The notes beneath the pieces were generated by a model. The model saw only the letters and a list, made by a program, of their open reading frames with translations. It did not search any database and had not been told where the DNA came from. From a virus, in the IMG/VR virus record IMGVR_UViG_3300030118_001028, positions 1 to 33,330 of that record: a DNA stretch of 33,330 bases; one strand, given 5' to 3'. How positions within the stretch are numbered: position 1 is the stretch's first letter; each line of letters opens with the position of its first letter. The position numbers and the translations under genes are program-made. Of this stretch, positions 10,788 to 18,752 are shown in pieces.

Positions 10788-11219
10788 ATGGGATCAACTG
10801 GTGGTGTTAAGCTTGGTTCGAGTTATGACGCTGCGAGGACAAGGAAGGTCAACGCTGAAGCTGAGATCGCAGAGCTTGAGTTGGCAAAGGTACACGGGAC
10901 GCTTGTTGTAGCAGAGGATGTTGTAAAAGCTTGGACTGATGTGTTAGGGGCTTTGAAGGGTAAATTATTAAGTATACCGACAAAAGCAGCACCCGTTGTA
11001 TCTGTGGAATCAGAAGCTTCTATATGTCAAGACATATTAGAAGATTTGCTGAATGAGGCGTTAGAAGAACTTACAACCTATGAGCCAAGCGTTAACCCAT
11101 CATCCACAAGCAGATCTGTTGACTCATCTGAAAACAGCGATGCAAGTACTGAAGCCACCACCAAGACTAAGCGTAAGTCAGTGGGCAGACCAAAAAAGAC
11201 GACTCGACTCACAAACTAG
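10788..11219 (+). CDS. terminase small subunit (Nu1-like, coiled coil)
   Basis: This 143-residue protein recognises phage DNA for packaging. The typical stretch A-A-R-T-R-K-V-N-A-E-A-E-I-A-E-L-E-L-A-K-V-H-G-T-L-V-V-A-E-D-V-V (about 15-46), followed by W-x-x-x-L-x-x-L-K-x-K-L-L-S-I-P-x-K-x-A-P (49-69), is the C-terminal oligomerisation region of Nu1-type subunits. The N-terminal winged helix of Nu1 is missing or very short. The last 46 codons overlap the large subunit in another frame and give a low-complexity Ser/Thr stretch ending K-R-K-S-V-G-R-P-K-K, an AT-hook-like basic motif that may bind DNA in place of the missing domain. Confidence 0.75.
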   Translation: MGSTGGVKLGSSYDAARTRKVNAEAEIAELELAKVHGTLVVAEDVVKAWTDVLGALKGKLLSIPTKAAPVVSVESEASICQDILEDLLNEALEELTTYEPSVNPSSTSRSVDSSENSDASTEATTKTKRKSVGRPKKTTRLTN

Positions 11220-12933
11220 CGCAGAGCCAGGAAGTTGGCATACCAGTAGAGCAGAATATCAAAGAGGCATAATGGACGCTTGCTCTGACCCTAAGATTAG
11301 AGAAGTGGTTGTGATGTCTGGGGCGCAACTTGGTAAGTCAGAAGTATTATTAAATATTATTGGTTATCACATCGACAGTGATCCATCGCCTATCTTATGC
11401 TTACAACCTACGTTAGAGATGGCGCAGACGTTTTCAAAGGACAGAGTAGCAAATGGTTTGTTACGTGCGACTACGTGTTTGAAGGGTAAAGTAAAAGATC
11501 CACGCGCTAGAGATTCGGGTAATACAACACTACATAAATTATTTCCTGGCGGTAGTCTGACCTTGGTAGGTGCAAACTCACCAAGCGGTTTGGCAAGCAG
11601 ACCTATTCGTCTGGTTTTGTGCGATGAGGTAGATCGATATCCACCTAGTGCTGGTACGGAAGGCGACCCAATACAATTAGCGCGCAAACGTGCAGCTACG
11701 TTCTGGAACAGAAAGATTGTTATGGTATCTACCCCTACTAATAAAGATGCGAGTAGGATTGAAGAAGCTTTTGAACAATCTGATCAAAGATATTATCAAG
11801 TACCTTGTAAACATTGCACGACTTATCAGAAATTGAAATGGTCAAATGTACAATGGGAAAAAGGTGATCCCGATTCTGCAAAATACCTTTGTAGTAACTG
11901 TGACACTTTGTGGACAGATTCTGACAGAAGATGGTCAATCCGTAATGGTGAATGGATTGCGGATGCAGATTTTACTGGCGTTGCTGGTTTTTGTATCTCT
12001 GGATTGTATTCGCCTTGGACACCGTTGGCAGATGGTGTACGTGACTTTTTAGCTATGCGTAAAAATCCAGAACAATTAAGAGTATGGACAAATACGTATT
12101 TAGCTGAAACATGGGAAGATCAAGGAGAAACTATAGACGACTACTCTCTCACCGAGCGAAGAGAGGCATATGGAGAAAATATACCTGAAGAAGTTATATT
12201 CCTTACGTGTGGTGTAGACGTACAGAATGATAGATTAGAATTATCTATTATTGGATGGGGAAGAGATGACGAGTCTTGGGTAATTAGTCATGACGCTATC
12301 TACGGTGATCCATCTACTCCGCAATTATGGACAACATTAGATACAAAATTATTTACAACATATTTAACAAATGACGGTAGAACATTACCTATTAGAGCTA
12401 CTTGCGTAGATAGTGGTGGACATTTCACGAATACTGTATACTCGTATTGCAAGAAGAACTATGCAAGGCGTGTTTTTGCAATAAAGGGTATTGGTGGCGA
12501 AGGAAAAGCCATTGTTGGTAGACCGTCAAAGAATAATATAGGCAAGTGCCTACTATTTCCTGTTGGCGTTGATACAGCAAAGGATCTTCTATTCGCACGT
12601 TTACGAATTAAAGATGAAGGTGCTGGATATATTCATTTTCATGATGATTTGAATGATGAATACTTCCGACAACTTACAGCAGAAAAGATTGTAACAAAAT
12701 TTTCTCGTGGATACAAAAAGAGGGTATTCCAGAAAATAAGACCGCGTAATGAAGCGTTAGACTGCTTTGTGTACGCGATTTCTGCTTATGCGATATTAAA
12801 TGTTGATATTAACGCATTAGCGGATAAAAGAGAGGCGCAAGAGAGAGCGACACCGCAAAAGGAGAATCTTGTGCAACAAAAACAATCTTTCGTGCCTAAA
12901 ACGAAAAAGAGTTTTGTTAATTCGTGGCGATAA
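11080..12933 (+). CDS. terminase large subunit, GpA family
   Basis: This 617-residue ATPase-nuclease pumps DNA into the prohead. The GpA start P-P-P-R-L-S-V-S-Q-W-A-D-Q-K-R-R-L (26-42) and S-A-E-P-G (47-51) is followed by Walker A-like S-G-A-Q-L-G-K-S (80-87) and Walker B L-V-L-C-D-E-V-D (178-185). A four-Cys knuckle comes next (C-K-H-C ... C-S-N-C, about 243-272). The nuclease domain opens with C-G-V-D-V-Q-N-D-R-L-E. The length is usual for GpA. Conserved N-terminal residues are encoded inside the 140-base overlap with the small subunit, so ATG 11080 is well supported despite a weak ribosome site (GAAGAA). Confidence 0.95.
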   Translation: MSQALTHHPQADLLTHLKTAMQVLKPPPRLSVSQWADQKRRLDSQTSAEPGSWHTSRAEYQRGIMDACSDPKIREVVVMSGAQLGKSEVLLNIIGYHIDSDPSPILCLQPTLEMAQTFSKDRVANGLLRATTCLKGKVKDPRARDSGNTTLHKLFPGGSLTLVGANSPSGLASRPIRLVLCDEVDRYPPSAGTEGDPIQLARKRAATFWNRKIVMVSTPTNKDASRIEEAFEQSDQRYYQVPCKHCTTYQKLKWSNVQWEKGDPDSAKYLCSNCDTLWTDSDRRWSIRNGEWIADADFTGVAGFCISGLYSPWTPLADGVRDFLAMRKNPEQLRVWTNTYLAETWEDQGETIDDYSLTERREAYGENIPEEVIFLTCGVDVQNDRLELSIIGWGRDDESWVISHDAIYGDPSTPQLWTTLDTKLFTTYLTNDGRTLPIRATCVDSGGHFTNTVYSYCKKNYARRVFAIKGIGGEGKAIVGRPSKNNIGKCLLFPVGVDTAKDLLFARLRIKDEGAGYIHFHDDLNDEYFRQLTAEKIVTKFSRGYKKRVFQKIRPRNEALDCFVYAISAYAILNVDINALADKREAQERATPQKENLVQQKQSFVPKTKKSFVNSWR

Positions 12934-12942
12934 GGTAAAAAC

Positions 12943-13527
12943 ATGGCAAACGCATTTGACGCTACCAACGCTCCAGAAAATGAACCAGCAGAAATTGTTG
13001 TTGGTGATTTTGCACAATGGAAAAGATCAGATCTCGTAACCGATTACCCAACAAGTTCTTTCACAGCTAAATACGTAGCAAGAATTACTGGTGGTGGTGC
13101 GAATGAGATTACCATTACTGGAACTGGTCAGACAACACATTATTTATTTACTGTAAACAGTGCGACCAGTGCAAACTTCAACGCTGGTCATTATTACTAT
13201 CAACTTGAGATATTACGTAACTCTGACAACGAAAGAGTGGTTGTTGATCGAGGTTCGTTTGATATATTACCAGATTTAGATGTAAATCAAGCAGATCCGC
13301 GATCTCATGCAGAGATTATGCTGACTAAAATAGAGAGTTTGTTGAGTGGCAAAGCAGACAGTGACGTTGCTAACTACAGCATTGCTGGAAGATCACTAAC
13401 AAAACTAACATTTGAAGAGTTAAGAGATGCAAGAGACTTCTATAGACAGGAAGTTTTGCATGAAAACAACGAATTAGATCTTAAAAATGGCAGAAAAGGG
13501 TCTAGCACAATACAAGTGAGGTTCTAA
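12943..13527 (+). CDS. head-tail connector candidate: beta domain plus gpW-like tail
   Basis: This 194-residue protein sits in the place of lambda gpW, between terminase and portal. Residues about 15-110 look like a beta sandwich (G-D-F-A-Q-W-K-R-S-D-L, Y-V-A-R-I-T-G-G-G, H-Y-Y-Y-Q-L-E-I-L-R-N, V-D-R-G-S-F-D-I-L-P-D). Residues about 120-194 are helical with H-A-E-I-M-L-T-K-I-E-S-L-L-S-G-K-A, S-I-A-G-R-S-L-T-K-L-T-F-E-E-L-R-D-A-R-D-F-Y-R-Q-E-V, resembling gpW-type joining proteins. The two-part build is shared by proteins at this locus in other phages. The connector role is inferred from position. Confidence 0.65.
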   Translation: MANAFDATNAPENEPAEIVVGDFAQWKRSDLVTDYPTSSFTAKYVARITGGGANEITITGTGQTTHYLFTVNSATSANFNAGHYYYQLEILRNSDNERVVVDRGSFDILPDLDVNQADPRSHAEIMLTKIESLLSGKADSDVANYSIAGRSLTKLTFEELRDARDFYRQEVLHENNELDLKNGRKGSSTIQVRF

Positions 13528-15015
13528 ATGGCAATTTTGGACATTTTTAAGGGTAAACCAGAGAAAAAAAAGCAAATGTTCAAGCGAAGTTACGCTGCCG
13601 CTAATACAGGCAATCTTTTTGCAGATTTTAAAGCTTCGGAACGCTCATCTGACTCTGAATTACGTCCAGCGATCAGAACAATACGATCTAGGGCGCGAGA
13701 TCTAGCGCGAAACAATGAATACGCAAAAAAATACTTAAATCTACTTAAGAATAACGTAATTGGAGACAGAGGGTTTACTTTACAGGTTAAAGCGACTGAT
13801 TCCGTAGGTAGATTAGACCAAGATGGTAACAGCAAAACAGAACACGCGTTCAGAAAATGGGGTAAATTAGGTAATTGTACTGTCGATGGCACTCTTTCAT
13901 GGGTAGATGCACAAAAGCTCGCAATAGAATCCTTGGCGCGAGATGGTGAAGTATTCATTGTCAAGCATCGAGGAGCAAAGTTTCATGATTCTTTTGCAAT
14001 AGAGTTCATAGAACCAGATCAGATTGACGAGCAAAAGAACGAAAGATTGCCTAATGGCAACAGTATCCGAATGGGTGTAGAACTAAATAAGTTCAGAAAA
14101 CCTGTTGCATATCATGTACTTACGTATCATCCTGGCGATTATGACTTTACTACAAGTGCCAAAACGCCTAAACATGTAAGAATACCAGCGAACAAGATGA
14201 TTCATTTATATGATCCCATACGTGCTGGACAAACGCGTGGAGAGCCTTGGATGACAAGTGCGATACCAGCTATGAAGCAGTTAGGAGCATTAAGAGAAGC
14301 GGCAATAGTAAATGCCAGAATTGGCGCATCTAAGATGGGTTTCTTTACTAGTCCAAGTGGAGATGGATTTATAGCAGATGATTTGCAAGCTAACATGCCG
14401 ATTATGGAGGCATCACCAGGTACATTCCATCAATTACCGAATGGTATAGATTTTAAGACGTTTGACCCGCAATATCCTAATAATGAATTTGATGCGTTTC
14501 ATAAAGCAGTGTTAAAAGGTATCGCGTCTGCTTTAGGTGTTAGTTACTTTGCTTTATCTAATGATTTAGAATCAGTAAGTTATTCGTCTATTCGACAAGG
14601 TGCATTAGAAGAAAGAGATAACTATCGGAATCTACAGAACTTTATGATTGATCATTTTGTTCGTGTTATATATGACGAATGGTTGTCAGCAGCGATGGAA
14701 ATAAACTCTTTTGGTATTCCTGTAAGACAATACGATAGATTTTCTGAGGCAGCTACATTCCGAGGGAAAGCTTGGAATTGGGTTGATCCGCAGAAAGAAA
14801 TGAACGCTGCGGTCTTAGGTCTTAAAACAGGTGTGTTAAGTTTATCAGATGTCGCGTCACAATATGGAAAAGATATAGAAGAATTAACGTCACAGATAGC
14901 AAGAGACAAAGATGTAGCAGAACAATATGGTATATCCTACGCATTTGAACCATATGGAGCAAACACAAATGCTGTAGATCCAGAGATTGTAGGGGAAGAT
15001 AGTGGCGATAATTAA
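13528..15015 (+). CDS. portal protein, lambda family
   Basis: This 495-residue protein forms the dodecameric channel at the head vertex. Lambda-family traits are R-S-Y-A-A-A-N-T-G-N-L (20-30), R-S-R-A-R-D-L-A-R-N-N-E-Y-A-K-K-Y-L-N-L-L-K-N-N-V-I-G (53-79), W-V-D-A-Q-K-L-A-I-E-S-L-A-R-D-G-E-V-F-I (125-144), M-I-H-L-Y-D-P-I-R-A-G-Q-T-R-G-E-P-W (223-241) and L-S-N-D-L-E-S-V-S-Y-S-S-I-R-Q-G. It starts right after the previous stop (TAA then ATG) and overlaps the protease-capsid gene by 14 bases. Confidence 0.94.
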   Translation: MAILDIFKGKPEKKKQMFKRSYAAANTGNLFADFKASERSSDSELRPAIRTIRSRARDLARNNEYAKKYLNLLKNNVIGDRGFTLQVKATDSVGRLDQDGNSKTEHAFRKWGKLGNCTVDGTLSWVDAQKLAIESLARDGEVFIVKHRGAKFHDSFAIEFIEPDQIDEQKNERLPNGNSIRMGVELNKFRKPVAYHVLTYHPGDYDFTTSAKTPKHVRIPANKMIHLYDPIRAGQTRGEPWMTSAIPAMKQLGALREAAIVNARIGASKMGFFTSPSGDGFIADDLQANMPIMEASPGTFHQLPNGIDFKTFDPQYPNNEFDAFHKAVLKGIASALGVSYFALSNDLESVSYSSIRQGALEERDNYRNLQNFMIDHFVRVIYDEWLSAAMEINSFGIPVRQYDRFSEAATFRGKAWNWVDPQKEMNAAVLGLKTGVLSLSDVASQYGKDIEELTSQIARDKDVAEQYGISYAFEPYGANTNAVDPEIVGEDSGDN

Positions 15016-17719
15016 CGGTGTAGATATCAACACGATACCTACTGAGGGAATGGTTGAAGAGGCTATCCGAGGGCTAGAGTGGCGTAAAGAACACGGAAGA
15101 GGTGGGACGGAAGTAGGGGTTGCCAGAGCGCGTGATATTAAAAATAGAAAGGAATTGTCACCCGATACTATTAAGCGTATGTTCTCGTTTTTTAGTAGAC
15201 ATGAAGTTGACAAGAAAGCAGAAGGTTTTAGACCTGGTGAAGATGGTTATCCAAGTGCGGGAAGGATCGCTTGGAGTCTTTGGGGTGGCGATCCAGGGTT
15301 TACATTTTCTAAGAAGGTTGTAGCGCAAATAAATAAAGCAGAGGAAAGAGCGATGGAACGAGAAGAGATCAGAGATGATGTATTCACTACAGAAGAAGAA
15401 GCAGAAGATAGAGCGCGCGAAATAGGGTGTGTTGGGACTCATTCGCACGATGAAGATGGTAATACCGTCTATATGCCATGTGAAACTCATGAAGAGTACA
15501 TCGAAAAGACAGGACAAGATGTGAGATACGATCATGATGATGAAGAAGAAAGATCACCTATCACTGGTGCGGTGCGTGAAGGTTTGGCAAAGAAAGTATC
15601 TGATCATAACGAAAAAGTAGGCAATGTTGCATCGAAGAGAACTAATTTAAGAACACTTAGTGCTGTATTTAGGCGCGGTGTGGGAGCGTACAAAACTAAT
15701 CCAGGTTCAGTGCGTCCGACAGTAAAATCACCAGAACAATGGGCTTACGCAAGAGTTAATTCTTATCTATATGCTCTACGTAATGGCAAGTTTAGGGGTG
15801 GTAAGCATGACACTGATCTTTTACCAAAAGGTCATCCAATGTCATCCAAAGACAGAGCAATGGAAGAAAACTTAGATTTTGAGGACTTTATTATGGAAAA
15901 CGAAAGCGAAGCCATTGTAAATGATGGCGTTGAAAACGAAACCGTTGATAGAGAGCATGAAGCCGAAGTCAAGCATAGAGCAATGGCAATGGACATGTCA
16001 CCTATTGATGAAGATAACAGGACAGTTAGAATGGCGATAAGTTCAGAAGAACCTGTCGATAGATCATTCGGAAAAGAAATATTAGATCACAAGCGAGACT
16101 CAATCGATTTGTCTTTTTTAGCTAGTGGTCGCGCTCCTCTGCTTATGGATCATGATCAGAATAAGCAGATTGGAGTTATAGAATCAGTAGATCTTGATGA
16201 GGATGCGCGCAGACTACGCGCTAAAGTTCGCTTTGGAAAAGGTGAAATGGCTCGTGAAGCATTTAGTGATGTTGTTGATGGCATCAAGGCTAACATATCT
16301 GTTGGCTATGCAATCAATAAAATGGAACGGGATCACAAAGATAAAACCACATATCGTGCTAAATCTTGGCGTCCCGTGGAAGCAAGTTTAGTGTCTATAC
16401 CAGCCGACATGACAGTCGGAGTTGGACGGTCAAACGAGCCTCTAAAAGAACCCGTAATTAAAACTGCAACTAGAGAGGAAAACACTATGTCAGAAGTTGA
16501 TATAGATGCGGTTAAGAAAGAAGCTCAACAAGCCGCGAGAAAAAATCACTCAGAAATTGTTGAACTAGGTGCAAGGCATAACAAGTCCGACATGGCTAAT
16601 AAAGCAATCGCGGATGGGAAGTCTATTGAAGAGTTCCGTGGCGAGTTGTTAGAAGTTATCGGATCTGATCGTGCTTTGGAAAGTCAAGACATTGGTATGG
16701 ACACGACAGAAATCAAAAGATTTAGTCTTGTTAGAGCTATCAAAGCTCTTGCTAATCCAATGGATAAAAGAGCGCAAGAAGACGCGGCATTTGAATTTGA
16801 ATGTTCAAGGGCTGCTTCTGATCAGTATGGTACTAATGCACAAGGCATTATGTTACCAGCAGAAGTCTTAAGAACTTGGAAGCGTGACATGAATTCATCG
16901 GACGACTCCGCGTTGTTCACAGATGATTTCCGTGGTGGCGATTTCATTGATGTTCTTAGGAACGCTTCATCTGTAATGCAAGCTGGAGCTAGAATGTTAA
17001 GTGGTCTATCTGGTGATGTTAAGATACCAAAGAAGACTGCTGCTTCTACTGCATCTTTCATTTCGTCCGAAGGTGGTGCGGCTTCTGAGTCTGAAATGAC
17101 TGTTGGACAAGTTTCAATGGTTCCTAAGACTTTAGGTGCGTTCACAGACGTTACTCGTCAGTTATTGATACAGTCAAGCTTAGACGTAGAAAGTCTCATA
17201 CGAGATGATCTATCAAGAGCTTTAGGTACTGCAATCGATAAAGCTGGACTTGAAGGTAGCGGATCTTCTGGAAACCCAACTGGTATCTTAAACACAACTG
17301 GTGTGAATCAAGTAACAAACTTCGCAGCGGCAAATCCAACATTTGCTGAAGTTGTAACACTTGAGACTGCTGTTGCTACAGACAATGCTCTATTGGGTAA
17401 CTTGTCATACATCTTGCCAGCATCAATGTACGGTGCGTTAAAGACTGTAGAGAAAGCAACTAACACAGCACAGTTTGTTGTCGAGCCAGGAGGAACTATC
17501 AATGGTTACACAGGTATAGTTTCTAATCAGTGTACTGCTGGTAACTTGTACTTCGGTAACTTTGATGATCTGTTGATTGGTATGTTTGGTGGTATCGACA
17601 TAACTGTTGATCCATATACTGCATCAACAACTGGTACTGTCAGAATCGTAGCGTTACAAAGTGTAGACGTAGCTGTACGTCACGCTGTATCGTTCGCGTT
17701 TGGAAATGACGGTTCTTAA
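15002..17719 (+). CDS. prohead protease-major capsid protein fusion (905 residues)
   Basis: One frame from GTG 15002 carries three parts. Residues 1 to about 320 are an N-terminal extension of charged modules (A-R-A-R-D-I-K-N-R-K-E-L-S, G-D-P-G-F-T-F-S, a C-V-G-T-H-S-H-D motif, K-R-T-N-L-R-T-L-S-A-V-F-R-R-G), as seen before some phage proteases. About 325-480 is an HK97-type U35 protease with catalytic candidates H384 (L-L-M-D-H-D-Q) and S462 (E-A-S-L-V-S-I-P-A-D). Residues 496-905 are a delta region plus HK97-fold capsid protein. The protease should cut the fusion during head maturation. A strong internal start at 16487 may yield capsid protein alone (see next entry). Confidence 0.9.
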   Translation: MAIINGVDINTIPTEGMVEEAIRGLEWRKEHGRGGTEVGVARARDIKNRKELSPDTIKRMFSFFSRHEVDKKAEGFRPGEDGYPSAGRIAWSLWGGDPGFTFSKKVVAQINKAEERAMEREEIRDDVFTTEEEAEDRAREIGCVGTHSHDEDGNTVYMPCETHEEYIEKTGQDVRYDHDDEEERSPITGAVREGLAKKVSDHNEKVGNVASKRTNLRTLSAVFRRGVGAYKTNPGSVRPTVKSPEQWAYARVNSYLYALRNGKFRGGKHDTDLLPKGHPMSSKDRAMEENLDFEDFIMENESEAIVNDGVENETVDREHEAEVKHRAMAMDMSPIDEDNRTVRMAISSEEPVDRSFGKEILDHKRDSIDLSFLASGRAPLLMDHDQNKQIGVIESVDLDEDARRLRAKVRFGKGEMAREAFSDVVDGIKANISVGYAINKMERDHKDKTTYRAKSWRPVEASLVSIPADMTVGVGRSNEPLKEPVIKTATREENTMSEVDIDAVKKEAQQAARKNHSEIVELGARHNKSDMANKAIADGKSIEEFRGELLEVIGSDRALESQDIGMDTTEIKRFSLVRAIKALANPMDKRAQEDAAFEFECSRAASDQYGTNAQGIMLPAEVLRTWKRDMNSSDDSALFTDDFRGGDFIDVLRNASSVMQAGARMLSGLSGDVKIPKKTAASTASFISSEGGAASESEMTVGQVSMVPKTLGAFTDVTRQLLIQSSLDVESLIRDDLSRALGTAIDKAGLEGSGSSGNPTGILNTTGVNQVTNFAAANPTFAEVVTLETAVATDNALLGNLSYILPASMYGALKTVEKATNTAQFVVEPGGTINGYTGIVSNQCTAGNLYFGNFDDLLIGMFGGIDITVDPYTASTTGTVRIVALQSVDVAVRHAVSFAFGNDGS
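16487..17719 (+). CDS. putative independently translated major capsid protein (internal start)
   Basis: In frame within the fusion, ATG 16487 is preceded by GAGAGGA (16473-16479) with a 7-base spacing, better than the ribosome site of the fusion itself. It lies precisely at the protease-capsid boundary. The product would be 410 residues: an N-terminal helical delta-like region (M-S-E-V-D-I-D-A-V-K-K-E-A-Q-Q-A-A-R) followed by an HK97-fold capsid protein (S-A-L-F-T-D-D-F-R-G-G-D-F-I-D-V-L-R-N, G-A-F-T-D-V-T-R-Q-L-L-I-Q-S-S-L-D-V-E). Because hundreds of capsid copies but few proteases are needed, separate initiation would make biological sense. This is an inference. Confidence 0.6.
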   Translation: MSEVDIDAVKKEAQQAARKNHSEIVELGARHNKSDMANKAIADGKSIEEFRGELLEVIGSDRALESQDIGMDTTEIKRFSLVRAIKALANPMDKRAQEDAAFEFECSRAASDQYGTNAQGIMLPAEVLRTWKRDMNSSDDSALFTDDFRGGDFIDVLRNASSVMQAGARMLSGLSGDVKIPKKTAASTASFISSEGGAASESEMTVGQVSMVPKTLGAFTDVTRQLLIQSSLDVESLIRDDLSRALGTAIDKAGLEGSGSSGNPTGILNTTGVNQVTNFAAANPTFAEVVTLETAVATDNALLGNLSYILPASMYGALKTVEKATNTAQFVVEPGGTINGYTGIVSNQCTAGNLYFGNFDDLLIGMFGGIDITVDPYTASTTGTVRIVALQSVDVAVRHAVSFAFGNDGS

Positions 17720-17727
17720 TTAATATA

Positions 17728-17751
17728 GGGGGGCTTGTCCCCCCTTTATTT
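17728..17751 (+). terminator. hairpin terminator or attenuator behind the capsid gene
   Basis: GGGGGG-CTTGT-CCCCCC (17728-17744) is a perfect 6-bp stem followed by TTTATTT. It lies 8 bases after the capsid stop and before the next gene's ribosome site (GAGG at 17752-17755). Partial termination here would keep capsid mRNA in excess over tail mRNA. Confidence 0.75.
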
Positions 17752-17762
17752 GAGGTATTGTT

Positions 17763-17966
17763 ATGAAATATGAAGTCGTAAAGAAGTGCATCGTGGAAGG
17801 TCACGATTATGGCGTTGGCAAGACAGTAGAACTTTATAATCATGATGTTGCTGATCGTTTGATGGAGAACGGATACATTGTTCCACATGGAACATCACCA
17901 AAAGTTCACAATAAAAGTGTTGACGTAAAAAAAGACAATGTGAAGACAAGAAATAACGATGGTTGA
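17763..17966 (+). CDS. small head-tail region protein
   Basis: This 67-residue protein follows the capsid gene. It has the short pattern Y-E-V-V-K-K-C-I-V-E-G-H-D-Y-G-V-G-K-T-V-E-L-Y-N-H-D-V-A-D-R-L-M-E-N-G-Y-I, which I have seen in small proteins behind phage capsid genes (V-x-G-x-x-Y-x-x-G-x-x-V/E-L, then a helix ending E-x-G-x-I). The Lys/Asn-rich tail is disordered. It overlaps the next gene by 8 bases. A role in head completion is inferred from position. Confidence 0.65.
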   Translation: MKYEVVKKCIVEGHDYGVGKTVELYNHDVADRLMENGYIVPHGTSPKVHNKSVDVKKDNVKTRNNDG

Positions 17967-18258
17967 AACTGCGAGTGACAGATTGATTATGTTGTCGGAT
18001 TTTGGTGAGGACGTAGTATTTACGCCCGTAGGTGGTAGTGCATCTACAATAAAAGCAATCTTCGATAACATTTATCAGTCCGTAGAAGCGGGTGGATCGG
18101 TGGGCTTCGCCTTGACCCAACCAAAAATTATGGTGCGAACAGCAGACGTTCCAAGTATCGCGGAAGGCGATAATATAAATTTAAGGTCTACTAATTACAC
18201 TGTAAGAGTCGTTATGCAAGATGGAACAGGAATGACAGAGATAGGTTTAGAAGCATAA
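17959..18258 (+). CDS. head-tail joining protein (gpFII-like)
   Basis: This 99-residue protein shows the gpFII-type layout: F-G-E-D-V-V-F-T-P-V-G-G-S-A-S-T-I-K-A-I-F-D (15-36), G-G-S-V-G-F-A-L-T-Q-P-K-I-M-V-R-T-A-D-V-P-S-I-A-E-G-D-N-I-N-L-R-S-T-N-Y-T-V-R-V-V (45-84) and the final D-G-T-G-M-T-E-I-G-L. In lambda this protein caps the head connector and receives the tail. The gene is coupled by overlap both upstream (ATGGTTGA) and downstream (TAATG at 18256-18260). Confidence 0.8.
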   Translation: MVETASDRLIMLSDFGEDVVFTPVGGSASTIKAIFDNIYQSVEAGGSVGFALTQPKIMVRTADVPSIAEGDNINLRSTNYTVRVVMQDGTGMTEIGLEA

Positions 18259-18701
18259 TGGCTCATGTCAGAAAGTTAATTAGAGATAATATTAAAACGA
18301 CTATTACTGGATTGACGACAGTCGGAACGAATGTGTTTCAATCAAGAGTCTATCCCGTAGCTGCGCCAAAGTTACCGTGTATGATGCTCTATAGCAAAGA
18401 CGAAATAGTTGAGTATCATTCCATAGGTAGTCCAAGGCTACAGGAACGCACAGTTAACTTTACAATAGAAGTATTTGTGCGAGGATCTAGTGGTTATGAC
18501 GATCAGATAGATCAAATATGTCTTGAAGTAGAAGAGGCGTTATATACAGATTTAAGTCGAGGTGGTAATGCTATTGAAACTAAAATTAGCAACTTCGATG
18601 CAGATTTCAATGGTGACGGAGATCAGCCCGTGGGTATAGCTACGTTAACTGTTGAAGTGCGATATCAGGTGCGTGAAAACAATCCAGATGTCGCTATTTA
18701 A
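18258..18701 (+). CDS. tail terminator protein (gpU-like)
   Basis: This 147-residue protein occupies the gpU place between the head-tail joiner and the tube protein. The pattern of an N-terminal helix (VRKLIRDNIKTTIT), V-F-Q-S-R-V-Y-P-V-A-A-P-K-L-P-C-M-M-L-Y-S (26-46), an edge-strand region R-T-V-N-F-T-I-E-V-F-V, a helix D-Q-I-C-L-E-V-E-E-A-L, then A-T-L-T-V-E-V-R-Y-Q-V fits the ferredoxin-like fold of tail terminators. These form a ring that stops tube growth and joins the head. Family call by pattern and synteny. Confidence 0.75.
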   Translation: MAHVRKLIRDNIKTTITGLTTVGTNVFQSRVYPVAAPKLPCMMLYSKDEIVEYHSIGSPRLQERTVNFTIEVFVRGSSGYDDQIDQICLEVEEALYTDLSRGGNAIETKISNFDADFNGDGDQPVGIATLTVEVRYQVRENNPDVAI

Positions 18702-18752
18702 TGGCAATAGCCTAAACTAACAAACAGCGCAAAGGCGCGAGGAGTTTGAAAT

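Noticed and set aside
18352-18366. TATCCCGTAG copy resembling the early 2281-2290 sequence
   Set aside because: It lies within the tail terminator gene in an unremarkable context with no palindrome or promoter; likely chance. The same applies to CTATCCCATG near 24437.
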